A stretch of 16,005 nucleotides of DNA from Brumimicrobium sp965659845 (GCA_965659845.1 CBFHXS010000057.1:1-16005); one strand, 5' to 3'. Shown: positions 7,556-15,304, counted from the first letter of the stretch. Notes: a model not told the origin generated them from the letters alone. Program-made: numbers and translations.

Positions 7556-8992
7556 ATCTTCATCATTTTCTTCTCCAAAAAAACTTTTATGAAAGTTAAT
7601 CAGGTAGAGCTTGTCTGTAGCTCGAGTAAAAGCTGTGTATAGCCACCTGAAATAAGAGTGATCTAACATGTCCTCGTTTAAAAAACCTTGGTCGATAAAC
7701 ACGCAAGGCCATTGTCCACCTTGCGATTTGTGACAAGTTACTGCATATGCATACTTGACCTGAAGCGCATTGAAATACGGGTCTGCCATTATTCTTTCGT
7801 AACGTTTCTTCTTGTTTCGCTCAAAAGCATATTCTTTCTCTACCTCAAAGAAAAGTTCTTTCATTTGTGCCCTTGGTAGGTTTGGAGTGTTTTCGTCCAG
7901 GACATTAAGCATGAGTTTGACATTTATGGTATCCATTTCTGGATAATCGACTAATCGTATACGAGCATCGGCAAATTCGAATCCATGCATCGACTCTCTT
8001 CCAAGAATCTTATCTACCTCGATGATCTCCCCATTTGCAATGAATCCCGTTTTTGATTTGTCATCAAGCCAGAAGTAATTATTTCTAACGACCATTAATA
8101 GGTCATTAGCAACTACTTTTTCATCATACCAAAAGATCCGAGATCGAATCTGCTGATTAAATAAGTTCGCTCGTTTATTACTCCTGGTTACAACGATTGT
8201 CTCTGTTGCACCATAATTACTAAAGCAAGAATCAAGTGTGTCTTCAAGTTCGTCTCCAGGTAAACGAATGAGATCGTTTTTCTTGTGTATTTCAAAACGT
8301 GGGAAACTGTTCTCAGGAGCAGACCGCAGTGCTGTTGCGTTGAGTAGGATGTCAGAATCAAACGACTGTCTTAGAACCTCGGTTAACTGTTCTCCACTTA
8401 TCGTTAGCTTAGGGTAATGATTTTGTAAATGTTCAGAATTGAGTGCAGGACTGAATTCACCACCAACTGGAGGAAGCTGTCCTTCATCCCCAATGAATAT
8501 CATTTTACAATTTTTTCCATTATAAACGAAATTTATAAGATCTTCCAATAAGTTTCTAGGACTAATACTTCCATCATTTTGTTGCGTATAATCACCAATC
8601 ATGGATGCTTCATCCACTAAAAATAATGTGTTCGTATGGAGATTAGGAGCTAGGCCTAGCTGAATTCCTCCACCAGCGATTTTTTCTTTTCGATAGATTC
8701 TCTTGTGAATGGTGAAAGCAGGTTGGTCTGCGCGTAAAGAAAACACTTTTGCCGCTCGACCGGTAGGAGCGAGAAGTATAGTTTTTCGTTTTTCAATGCG
8801 TAAAGCTTTTACAAAAGTACTCAGCAATGTAGTTTTTCCAGTTCCAGCATATCCTTTTAGGACGAATAAAGGGTGTTCTAATTGAGCTGTGTAGAATTCA
8901 GATAATCGATCTATCACTATTTCCTGCTGAGGAGCAGGAGGGAAGGGGAATAGTTCTGTTACCTTTTTACGAAGTGTGTCTGTAAGACTCAT
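7550..8992 (-). CDS. SF1 ATP-dependent DNA helicase, RecD2/Dda-like
   Basis: The 480-residue protein carries the ordered motifs of superfamily 1B helicases: Walker A GYAGTGKTT (47-55), motif Ia APTGRAAK (75-82), Walker B LVDEAS (125-130), motif III GDEGQLPPVG (168-177), the arginine of VLRQ (206-209), a C-terminal UvrD_C_2-type motif TCHKSQGGQW (419-428) and motif VI YTAFTRATDKLYL (452-464). It lacks the long N-terminal region of full RecD2 and shows no nuclease motif, so it is closer in size to compact Dda-like helicases. It probably unwinds DNA 5'-3' during repair or recombination in the cytoplasm; direction and role come from family knowledge. Its 3' end overlaps the convergent gene by 6 bases. 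It is divergent from the 9175 gene across a 182-base gap, where I found no perfect minus-strand promoter. Confidence 0.92.
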   Translation of the reverse strand: MSLTDTLRKKVTELFPFPPAPQQEIVIDRLSEFYTAQLEHPLFVLKGYAGTGKTTLLSTFVKALRIEKRKTILLAPTGRAAKVFSLRADQPAFTIHKRIYRKEKIAGGGIQLGLAPNLHTNTLFLVDEASMIGDYTQQNDGSISPRNLLEDLINFVYNGKNCKMIFIGDEGQLPPVGGEFSPALNSEHLQNHYPKLTISGEQLTEVLRQSFDSDILLNATALRSAPENSFPRFEIHKKNDLIRLPGDELEDTLDSCFSNYGATETIVVTRSNKRANLFNQQIRSRIFWYDEKVVANDLLMVVRNNYFWLDDKSKTGFIANGEIIEVDKILGRESMHGFEFADARIRLVDYPEMDTINVKLMLNVLDENTPNLPRAQMKELFFEVEKEYAFERNKKKRYERIMADPYFNALQVKYAYAVTCHKSQGGQWPCVFIDQGFLNEDMLDHSYFRWLYTAFTRATDKLYLINFHKSFFGEENDEDL

Positions 8993-9102
8993 GCAACGAA
9001 AATAAGCATTCGACTAGGAATAACTGGATAAAGAATTAATTTCACACCATTCAAAACGATAAACGGTGAACTGTTGATTAAACGGTTTAAAAAATCTATT
9101 CA

Positions 9103-9138
9103 TTTGCGACAGAGCATGTCAAAAAAATTGTAGATTTG
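9103..9138 (+). promoter_or_regulatory. Probable promoter of the 9175-13326 operon
   Basis: TAGATTTG at 9131-9138 matches the Bacteroidota -7 consensus TAnnTTTG exactly. TTTG at 9103-9106 serves as -33 with a 24-base spacer, slightly longer than usual. Transcription would start near 9145, giving a leader of about 30 bases that includes AAAGGA as a modest ribosome binding site before the ATG at 9175. Confidence 0.58.
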
Positions 9139-9174
9139 TAGAGATAAGATAGTCAAATAAACAAAGGATTAATA

Positions 9175-10068
9175 ATGAATAATCAATTATCTGTGATCAT
9201 CAAGCGATATTTAATCGCGTCAGTTATAGCTGTTTTTGGTCTGATTATGATCGGAATAGGAATCAATACTGATCAAAGTTCGCTATTTAACATTGCTGCT
9301 GTAAACTTACTTTTAGGAGGTGTTTTAGCCTTGCTCTTCAGTGCTGGAATCCTCAATAGAAATCTAGTATTAGTTATCGGAGTTGTTTGTATATCGATAA
9401 CCGTTTATATCGGATGGTCCTCTGCCAATTCTGTGTCTGATACAATGCAGCACATGGAAGATCGTAAGATTTCACAGCGTTTGGTCCAATTTAACTTAGT
9501 TCAAATTAGAGAAATTCAAAGGGCGCATAAAGCAAAACACGGAGTTTATGCAGATTCTTGGGAAGAACTCGATCATTTCTTTAATGAAGAGAAAATTCAA
9601 AAGATAGAGGCAATTGGATCCGTTCCAAGTAGATCTATTACAGTGGTTGAACGAGACGCTCTATATGATGATGCACCTCCTATTGATAATTTAATGACTG
9701 AAAAAGAAGCCGCTTTACTGGCTGCTATGGGGAATCCAGCGAATGCTGCCGATTTAGCTAACTTCAAAAGAGATACGGTAATGATTCCTTATAAAGATGA
9801 ATTTCTAGGTAATATTACTAGAGATAGAGAAAGAAGAGATTTAGGTCTTGGTAAATTTTCAATCGCTGATTTGAAAACTATTCCGATGACAGATCCAGCT
9901 GAGTTCTGGACTATAGAAGCAAGAGATAGTGTCTTGTACCTAGGTGATACCATCCCTACTGTCCATGTATATGGAACTGAACCTATTCCTTATTTTGAAG
10001 GAGGTAAAAGAGATACTGTAGGATTCGGTAATTTATCTACTAACTCTGATAAAGGAACTTGGGAATAA
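9175..10068 (+). CDS. Membrane protein with a pseudopilin-like soluble domain, unknown function
   Basis: The 297-residue protein has three predicted transmembrane segments at about 9-31, 36-58 and 63-83. A long helix (about 97-120) leads into IQRAHKAKHGVYADSWEELD (114-133). This pattern, a helix followed by a short Gly-Tyr turn and then S-x-x-E-L, is typical just after the first helix of type IV pilin and type II pseudopilin globular domains. Further on are an acidic Ala-rich helix (176-195) and short beta segments with RDTVMIP (199-205) and FWTIEARDSVLYLG (244-257). I recall similar conserved hypothetical proteins in Bacteroidota with an RDT...IP pattern, but no assigned role. There is no canonical prepilin peptidase site (G-F-x-x-x-E) before a helix, so it is not an ordinary pilin. 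It is the first gene of the probable operon and is followed after 1 base by the DUF3822 gene. Confidence 0.8.
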   Translation: MNNQLSVIIKRYLIASVIAVFGLIMIGIGINTDQSSLFNIAAVNLLLGGVLALLFSAGILNRNLVLVIGVVCISITVYIGWSSANSVSDTMQHMEDRKISQRLVQFNLVQIREIQRAHKAKHGVYADSWEELDHFFNEEKIQKIEAIGSVPSRSITVVERDALYDDAPPIDNLMTEKEAALLAAMGNPANAADLANFKRDTVMIPYKDEFLGNITRDRERRDLGLGKFSIADLKTIPMTDPAEFWTIEARDSVLYLGDTIPTVHVYGTEPIPYFEGGKRDTVGFGNLSTNSDKGTWE

Positions 10069-10069
10069 A

Positions 10070-10834
10070 GTGAGCGATACTCAACTTACCATTCATATTT
10101 CTAGAACCTCAGTGCACGTTGCTGAGGTTCTTCGTTCTAATCAAGAAATTATTCGCACTGAAAGTATAGAGTTGCATGAGTCAACACCTGATCAGTACAA
10201 GTCAGCATTAGGTAATTTTTTTTCCTCCAATAAGTTTGATAAGGACTACAGTGAGGTAAGTGCAGCTTGGTGTAGCTCTCAAAATGCATTGGTGCCTTTG
10301 CGCGTTTACAATGATACAGACGCAAAATCAATACATAAATTGATCTTTGGAGATGTTTTAGATCATAAAACTGTTGACTTTAATCGACTCATGGAGTTGA
10401 GTATGGTTTCTGTTTTTGAAATACCAGATTGGGTAAAATCTTTTTTTGTGATTAAGTATCCTAGGATCACGATTAAACATGAGCATGCGTTAACACTTCG
10501 AGCTATTTTTCAATCCTCAACTTTTAATTCAGCATTACATATTTCCCTATGCGATGACTATATGAATATTTTTTTAGTGCAGCACAACGAATTGAAGTTT
10601 TCGAACACCTTCGAATATCAAACTGCAGATGATATTTTGTACTACTCTATGTATGTTCTTGAACAACAAGGCTGGAAGGATGAAAAAATTAAAGTCTTCG
10701 GATATTTTGCAGGAAAAGACCAAATGAACCTATTGGCAGAGGTAGAAAGCAAGTTAAAACATGTTCGGGTAAAAGATCAAACAATGGTGCAGCCATTTAT
10801 AAATAGCTTGAAACTTCAGCCATTATGCGTATAG
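10070..10834 (+). CDS. DUF3822-family protein
   Basis: The 254-residue protein starts with GTG one base after the upstream stop, suggesting translational coupling, and its last 10 bases overlap the start of rsmD. Size and position directly before rsmD match the DUF3822 family of Bacteroidota. Visible pieces are an N-terminal beta hairpin (QLTIHISRTSVHVAEVLRSN, 5-24) and an equivalent second strand pair (SALHISLCDDYMNIFLVQHN, about 154-173). Then comes a helix with DDILYYSMYVLEQQGW and a final strand-turn (KIKVFGYFAG). This two-halved strand-hairpin plan resembles actin-like ATPase folds such as PilM, with the nucleotide-binding residues apparently lost. That fold assignment is my inference. 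It is probably cytoplasmic, and the role is unknown. Confidence 0.83.
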   Translation: MSDTQLTIHISRTSVHVAEVLRSNQEIIRTESIELHESTPDQYKSALGNFFSSNKFDKDYSEVSAAWCSSQNALVPLRVYNDTDAKSIHKLIFGDVLDHKTVDFNRLMELSMVSVFEIPDWVKSFFVIKYPRITIKHEHALTLRAIFQSSTFNSALHISLCDDYMNIFLVQHNELKFSNTFEYQTADDILYYSMYVLEQQGWKDEKIKVFGYFAGKDQMNLLAEVESKLKHVRVKDQTMVQPFINSLKLQPLCV

Positions 10835-11358
10835 TTAGCGGTAAGTTGAAGAGAATGAGATTTCAACCACCTAAAGGTTTTCCTTCTCGTCCTACAACAG
10901 ATTTTGCGAAGGAAGGTTTGTTCAATGTGCTTGACAATCAATTCTATATAGATGAATTAAATGTATTAGATCTGTTCGCGGGAACAGGAAATATTTCATT
11001 TGAGTTTGCTTCAAGAGGAGCAGAGCAAGTTACAGCCGTTGACCGAAACTTTAAATGTGTAAAGTTCATTCAGGCATTTGCTGAAAAACATGGTCTAGAT
11101 ACCTTGGCTGTGCAAAAATCAGATGTATTCAAGTTTATTGAACAGCACAAATCATCATATGATCTTGTATTTGCAGATCCGCCTTTTGATGTTGATTTTT
11201 ATGATCGTTTGATAGATCAAGTTATGGAAAGCGATTTGCTAGGAGAAAAGGGAATTTTTATATTAGAACACGAAAAAAGAAAGAAATTTGATGATCACCC
11301 TTGTTTTGATGTTTCCAGGAAGTTTGGAAACGTCGTATTTAGCTTCTTTGTAAAGTAA
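10825..11358 (+). CDS. rsmD: 16S rRNA (guanine(966)-N(2))-methyltransferase RsmD
   Basis: RsmD uses S-adenosylmethionine to methylate N2 of G966 in 16S rRNA during small-subunit assembly. The 177-residue protein opens with the family signature MRIVSGKLK, followed by the conserved SRPTTDFAKEGLFN (21-34). The SAM-binding motif VLDLFAGTGNIS is at 47-58, the acidic ribose-binding AVDRN at 71-75, and the catalytic N-methyltransferase motif ADPPFD at 117-122. A C-terminal IFILEHE strand is as expected. The length is a little shorter than E. coli RsmD (198). The start overlaps the end of the DUF3822 gene by 10 bases, and coaD follows after 27 bases. The rsmD-coaD order is common in many bacteria. 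Confidence 0.96.
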   Translation: MRIVSGKLKRMRFQPPKGFPSRPTTDFAKEGLFNVLDNQFYIDELNVLDLFAGTGNISFEFASRGAEQVTAVDRNFKCVKFIQAFAEKHGLDTLAVQKSDVFKFIEQHKSSYDLVFADPPFDVDFYDRLIDQVMESDLLGEKGIFILEHEKRKKFDDHPCFDVSRKFGNVVFSFFVK

Positions 11359-11385
11359 TGATGATCATAAATTAAAAAATACGTC

Positions 11386-11847
11386 ATGAAAAGAGTAGGT
11401 GTATTTCCAGGTTCGTTTGACCCATTTACGAAAGGTCATGAGTGTATTGTAGAAAAAGCATTGGAGCTATTCGATGAAATCGTAATTGCGATCGGTCAGA
11501 ATACTTCAAAGAATTATCTCTTTCCTCTTGAGAAACGACAGGCTCATATTCAATCTCTTTTCGAAGGAAATGAAAACGTAAGGGTAGAGGTTTTTACTGG
11601 ACTAACAGTGAGCTTTTGTCAATCCATTGGAGCTAAATATATTGTCCGTGGATTAAGAGATTCTAAGGATTTTGGTTACGAACGAAGCATAGCTCAAATG
11701 AATCATGAAATTTCTGGCATAGAAAGTGTATTCTTTATGACCGTGCCAGAGTATACAGCAATTAACTCGACAATTGTAAGAGAGATTCATAAAAGTGGTG
11801 GATCGATGGAATTGTTTGTAACGAATGCTGATAAACTCGTTAAATAA
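11386..11847 (+). CDS. coaD: Phosphopantetheine adenylyltransferase CoaD
   Basis: CoaD catalyses the fourth step of coenzyme A synthesis: ATP plus 4'-phosphopantetheine to dephospho-CoA and pyrophosphate. The 153-residue protein has the usual length. Conserved features are GVFPGSFDPFTKGH (5-18), with the TxGH form of the nucleotidyltransferase HxGH motif ending at His18. The phosphopantetheine-site TGLTVSF is at 71-77, YIVRGLRDSKDFGYE at 85-99 (Arg88 and Arg91), and INSTIVREI at 126-134, equivalent to ISSSxVKE. It is cytoplasmic and probably essential. It lies in the operon after rsmD. Confidence 0.97.
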   Translation: MKRVGVFPGSFDPFTKGHECIVEKALELFDEIVIAIGQNTSKNYLFPLEKRQAHIQSLFEGNENVRVEVFTGLTVSFCQSIGAKYIVRGLRDSKDFGYERSIAQMNHEISGIESVFFMTVPEYTAINSTIVREIHKSGGSMELFVTNADKLVK

Positions 11848-11886
11848 CCAGACCCTTTTCTAAAATAGAGAGGGCAATTGATAATT

Positions 11887-13326
11887 ATGAAATATCCCTT
11901 TTTAGCCATATTCAGTTTGTTGTTCAGTTTATCCGGATGGACGCAGTCACTTGCTACAGTAAATGGAGTAGCTCCTGCTTATGTTGGTGAAAGAGTTGAA
12001 ATTTTTGCCTTTGAAGATTACGTATCTCGTGTAAAAGAGAGGTTAGCAGAAGGGACAGTGAAGAAGGATTCTACTTTTTCGTTAACCTTTTATAATGAAA
12101 CCACTCGTAAGTTACGCGTTGAAATAGGAGCAAATCATTTTCTATTATACGCACAGCCAAAGGGAGAATATGATGTTTTCGTTAAAGGATTCTCCCCTTA
12201 TTTGAGTAGAGATGCTAAAAAAGTAGAAGCTGAATTCTTCTTTTTAGGGCTTGATAGTACTGATATAAACTACAAGATTCTAATGTTCGAAGATCGTCAA
12301 CTCACTTTTTTAAAGAACAATTATTACCGGGAAGCGCTAGATAGCCCAGATTTTATGGCGTCAATGGACACCTTTAAGATTCAATGCGCTAAGAACTATG
12401 AAGGTGACACGAGTTCTTATTTTCGTAACTATGTGCGTTATTCTTTCGCTGCTTTGGATAATTTGGCATACCAGGGACATAGAAACCGTTTCGAGAAATA
12501 TGATTTTTATATAAAACCTCAAACTGTACTTTATCAGAATGATAGATACATGGAGTATGTGCTCAAATATTACGATAAATACAGCTATCAATTATCAGGT
12601 GAGTTGAATCAAAAGTTTTATGAAGGAGTAATTCAAGCGAGTCCAACCATGGTAATGAATACGCTTGGTAGAGATTATGCGCTTGATAATGTTAGACTGA
12701 GGGAGCTTGTGATGACTAAAATGTTAGCCGATGTATTTTACTCAGATGATTATCCACAAACGAATATTTTGACGATGTTGGACAGTATAAGTGAGCATGC
12801 CTTGTTTGAGGCGAATAAAACGATAGCGAAGAATATAAAGTTTAGACTGTTGGAGTTAGTTCCTGGATCTGAGATGCCAGATTTTGTAATTAATGTGAAT
12901 GAACAGAAAAAAACAAAACGAAATTATCAGGGGAAACATGTTTACATGCAATTTGTCAAAAAGGATGCATTAAAGTCTGAAAGAGATCTCCCGCTTTTGA
13001 AACCTCTGTTTCAGAAATACGGAAAGTATACTGACTTTGTCACCATTTTGGTTGTAGAAGAAGGGGATTCGTTATTGGATAGCCCAGACGCTTACAAAAA
13101 GGAGTTTAATATTAGTTGGGATTTATCCGTGATTGATAAAAATGATCCAATGTTAGATAGATTTGGTGTGGCTTCGTTTCCGCATTATATTTTAATGGAT
13201 GCTGCGGGTTACGTTGTACAATCTCCTGCATTAACTCCGCGACCTGATAATGAATATGACACCATAGAAAAGGTATTGTTCAAAGTGTTCCAACGACGCA
13301 AGTCAATGGAAGGACGTGGTAATTAG
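11887..13326 (+). CDS. Secreted TlpA/thioredoxin-fold protein lacking the CXXC active site
   Basis: From the ATG at 11887 the product has 479 residues with signal peptide MKYPFLAIFSLLFSLSGWTQ. The TTG at 11878 would add three residues before the signal and is less likely. Residues about 22-100 form a beta-rich domain resembling the N-terminal domain (DUF4369-like) of Bacteroidota TlpA proteins. A long helical middle (125-320) follows. The C-terminal thioredoxin-like domain (about 326-472) starts with PGSEMPDFVI and includes a probable cis-proline in SFPHYILMD (Pro432). Where TlpA proteins have W-C-x-x-C, this one reads YMQFVKKDALKSERDLP, with no cysteine, so it is unlikely to be an oxidoreductase. 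The only Cys in the mature protein is in the middle region (IQCAKN). A periplasmic binding or chaperone role is possible but unproven. It is the last gene of the operon, 39 bases after coaD. Confidence 0.85.
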   Translation: MKYPFLAIFSLLFSLSGWTQSLATVNGVAPAYVGERVEIFAFEDYVSRVKERLAEGTVKKDSTFSLTFYNETTRKLRVEIGANHFLLYAQPKGEYDVFVKGFSPYLSRDAKKVEAEFFFLGLDSTDINYKILMFEDRQLTFLKNNYYREALDSPDFMASMDTFKIQCAKNYEGDTSSYFRNYVRYSFAALDNLAYQGHRNRFEKYDFYIKPQTVLYQNDRYMEYVLKYYDKYSYQLSGELNQKFYEGVIQASPTMVMNTLGRDYALDNVRLRELVMTKMLADVFYSDDYPQTNILTMLDSISEHALFEANKTIAKNIKFRLLELVPGSEMPDFVINVNEQKKTKRNYQGKHVYMQFVKKDALKSERDLPLLKPLFQKYGKYTDFVTILVVEEGDSLLDSPDAYKKEFNISWDLSVIDKNDPMLDRFGVASFPHYILMDAAGYVVQSPALTPRPDNEYDTIEKVLFKVFQRRKSMEGRGN

Positions 13327-13330
13327 ATAC

Positions 13331-13365
13331 AAAAAAAAGCGAGATCTGAAGACCTCGCTTTTTTT
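13331..13365. terminator. Bidirectional terminator between convergent genes
   Basis: A GCGAG/CTCGC stem extended by two inner pairs (TC/GA after one mismatch) has a TGAA loop, eight A residues on the left and seven T residues on the right. It can therefore terminate the plus-strand operon ending at 13326 and the minus-strand slyD gene ending at 13386. Confidence 0.88.
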
Positions 13366-13385
13366 ATATCTTAACTAGTGTTGGT

Positions 13386-13814
13386 TTAGTTAATTCCTAC
13401 AACTTCGATCTCGAATGTAAGCTCTTGACCAGCAAGTGGGTGATTTCCATCAACCAATATACTTTCTTCGTTAACTTCTTTAACAACTAATTGTATTTCT
13501 TGTCCTTCAGGAGTCTTAGAAACTAATCCCATTCCAACTTCTGGTTTGATCTCTTCTGGAAGACGATCCTTAGGAACTTCTTGAATTAATTCTTTACGTG
13601 GCTCTCCATAAGCTTCTGCTGATGGTATAACAAGAGTTTTTTTCTCATTTACCTTCATATCAATCACACCGTTTTCAAACCCTGGGATCAACTGACCACT
13701 TCCAACTTGAAATTCCATTGGCTCACGATCTAAAGAACTGTCAAAAACTTCTCCGTTTCCTAGCTTTCCTGTGTAATGTACTTTTACCTTGTCGTCTTTT
13801 TTAACTTGACTCAT
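13386..13814 (-). CDS. slyD: SlyD-like FKBP-type peptidyl-prolyl cis-trans isomerase
   Basis: The 142-residue cytoplasmic protein has the split FKBP domain of SlyD. The first part (1-70) holds VKVHYTGKLGNGEVFDSS and QLIPGFENGVIDM, and the domain is closed by the hallmark NHPLAGQELTFEIEVVGI (124-141). The insert-in-flap chaperone domain lies between (about 71-121). It catalyses proline isomerisation and acts as a folding helper; this comes from family knowledge. Unlike E. coli SlyD it ends directly after the FKBP fold, with no His/Cys-rich metal-binding tail, so a role in nickel delivery is unlikely. It is a single-gene unit with its own promoter and a shared terminator. Confidence 0.93.
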   Translation of the reverse strand: MSQVKKDDKVKVHYTGKLGNGEVFDSSLDREPMEFQVGSGQLIPGFENGVIDMKVNEKKTLVIPSAEAYGEPRKELIQEVPKDRLPEEIKPEVGMGLVSKTPEGQEIQLVVKEVNEESILVDGNHPLAGQELTFEIEVVGIN

Positions 13815-13868
13815 AAAAAATAGTTTGTATTTATTAAAATAGATACCGTGTTTTCACGAATATCGACG

Positions 13869-13900
13869 CAAAGATAGGGGATATATAAGAAATGCCCAAA
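13869..13900 (-). promoter_or_regulatory. Promoter of slyD (Bacteroidota type)
   Basis: On the minus strand, TTTG (13900-13897), a 20-base spacer and TATCTTTG (13876-13869) match both parts of the Bacteroidota housekeeping promoter perfectly. Transcription should start near 13862, leaving a leader of about 48 bases, A/T-rich just before the ATG. Confidence 0.82.
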
Positions 13901-13944
13901 TTAAAGCAGTATTAAGCCCTGAAAACGCAGAATCTTATGGTTTT

Positions 13945-14778
13945 TTAACTTACGGCGTTTTGTTCAACGAATTGAAGCGTTAATGAACATGTTTCATACA
14001 GTTTTGATGGTAATTCATCATCGCTCCATGGATGACTTGATCCAAAGGTATGATTACCATCGAGAATTATGATCATTTTACCTTCGGTCCACTGACTCAG
14101 GTGTTCAGCATTAATGATAGATACAGCTTCATCGATATCGCCATGTATATGAAGACAAGGTTTATTTAGACCTTTGGCTGACTTTTCTATTGAAAGCTTC
14201 TCTTTGTTTTCAACCCAGTCTCGATACATGCTGAAGTTATGAGGCATATCTTGATCAGTTCGGCCATTTTTGACATATCTAACTCCTGCCTCTTTCCATT
14301 TTTCTAAGGCATCACCAGTCGGAAATCGTTCTTCAATTGAAGATATCGCAGCCCATGTTATAATTGTTTTGACATCAGGATGATCTCCAGCAAGAATCAC
14401 TTCTCCGCCACCTCGGCTATGTCCCACAAGATGTATTTTTATTTCAGTGTCGTTGCATTTTTCTCGAATCCATTCAATGGCATTTTTTATATCTTCTACT
14501 TCATAAGAGTATCTGTTCTCACCAAAAGCTTCTAAATCCGGGAAGTCGATGGGTTCATCAACCGTACCACCATTATGACTAGAATTCATTTTAGCAAATC
14601 CCAATCCACGATCTATAAAATATTGCTGTACTAAATTCCAACAGCCCCAGTCCTTGTAGCCTTTGTAGCCATGAATAAATAACAATATATCTTTACATTC
14701 AAGCTTTTCAGGTACCTGCAAGTCAATAAGAGATTTCCTATCATTTGCACCGATGTAAATGCCATTTTTGATTTTCAT
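13945..14778 (-). CDS. Alpha/beta hydrolase
   Basis: The 277-residue protein has no signal peptide. It shows the alpha/beta hydrolase order: an oxyanion-side HGYKGYKDWG (36-45), the nucleophile elbow GHSRGGG with Ser121 (119-125), an acid in HGDIDEAV (Asp216 most likely) and the catalytic His243 in DGNHTFG (240-246). The spacing fits a full catalytic triad. A lid-like helical insert with FPTGDALEKWKEAG and PHNFSMYRDW lies between elbow and acid. The closest recalled relatives are serine esterases of the dienelactone hydrolase/peptidase S9-like type, so an esterase or acyl-ester hydrolase is likely. The substrate is unknown. It is a single gene with its own promoter. Confidence 0.88.
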   Translation of the reverse strand: MKIKNGIYIGANDRKSLIDLQVPEKLECKDILLFIHGYKGYKDWGCWNLVQQYFIDRGLGFAKMNSSHNGGTVDEPIDFPDLEAFGENRYSYEVEDIKNAIEWIREKCNDTEIKIHLVGHSRGGGEVILAGDHPDVKTIITWAAISSIEERFPTGDALEKWKEAGVRYVKNGRTDQDMPHNFSMYRDWVENKEKLSIEKSAKGLNKPCLHIHGDIDEAVSIINAEHLSQWTEGKMIIILDGNHTFGSSHPWSDDELPSKLYETCSLTLQFVEQNAVS

Positions 14779-14799
14779 TCAATATCATTTTGATCTATT

Positions 14800-14828
14800 C
14801 AAAGCTACAATTATTAATATAAAAGCAA
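14800..14828 (-). promoter_or_regulatory. Promoter of the alpha/beta hydrolase gene (Bacteroidota type)
   Basis: On the minus strand, TTG (14828-14826), an 18-base spacer and TAGCTTTG (14807-14800) match the TTG / TAnnTTTG consensus. The predicted start near 14793 gives a short leader of about 15 bases before the ATG at 14778. Confidence 0.75.
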
Positions 14829-14906
14829 TGGCTGAACCTTGTCAATTTAAACTTGTTTTCTTAGAATAAATTAACCAGTTGAGCGCAGTTACTCTTCGAA
14901 TATGAT

Positions 14907-14914
14907 TATTTTTG
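14907..14914 (+). promoter_or_regulatory. Possible -7 element before the lipoprotein gene
   Basis: TATTTTTG matches TAnnTTTG, but the nearest upstream TTG (14879-14881) is 25 bases away, and transcription would start at or beside the ATG at 14921. Either the message is nearly leaderless or this is a chance match in AT-rich DNA. Confidence 0.25.
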
Positions 14915-14920
14915 AATCTC

Positions 14921-15301
14921 ATGACACGCTTTTTATTTATCGCTATATTTTTTGTGGTTATTTCGGGTTGCGGAATTTCAATGGGTAATCGAATTGATGC
15001 AAAGAACTTACAGGTGTATTATCTGGAAAATGTACAAAAAACCAAAGCAATACGCTTTACTAAGTTTTGGAAAGAGAATGGATTCGTAGGTGATACTAAA
15101 CAGGTTATTCAATTAGATAAAAATGATGGCGGTTATGTTGTAAAGCTGATTGAGCGCGAAGAATTTCAAGAACAACGTTTATCGATAGATGAACAATCTA
15201 AACTTCAAGAACTAGAGTATAGAATAGAAGAGGAGGTTTTTGAGGAGAATGCGACTATATTAATTACGGATAATACTTTCCGTCCGATTGAAAGAAAATA
15301 A
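14921..15301 (+). CDS. Small lipoprotein of unknown function
   Basis: From the ATG at 14921 the product is 126 residues and starts MTRFLFIAIFFVVISGCGIS, a lipoprotein signal with lipobox ISGC, so the mature protein would begin at the acylated Cys. The in-frame TTG at 14912 would add three residues and overlaps a -7-like element, so it is not preferred. The mature part is charged, with a beta-like half (QVYYLENVQKTKAIRFTKFW) and a Glu-rich helix (about 85-110). No known domain is recognised. It is separated by only 3 bases from the epimerase-like gene that follows, so the two are probably co-transcribed. Confidence 0.75.
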   Translation: MTRFLFIAIFFVVISGCGISMGNRIDAKNLQVYYLENVQKTKAIRFTKFWKENGFVGDTKQVIQLDKNDGGYVVKLIEREEFQEQRLSIDEQSKLQELEYRIEEEVFEENATILITDNTFRPIERK

Positions 15302-15304
15302 GAA

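Noticed and set aside
7579..7594. Small inverted repeat AACTTT/AAAGTT next to an A tract, possible terminator for the helicase
   Set aside because: The stem is only 6 A/T-rich pairs and lies inside the coding sequence for NFHKSFF of the helicase, so it is probably chance.
11853..11874. Imperfect hairpin between coaD and the 11887 gene (CCCTTTTCTA / TAGAGAGGG)
   Set aside because: The stem is imperfect and not followed by a T run, so it is not a convincing terminator; the genes are treated as one operon.
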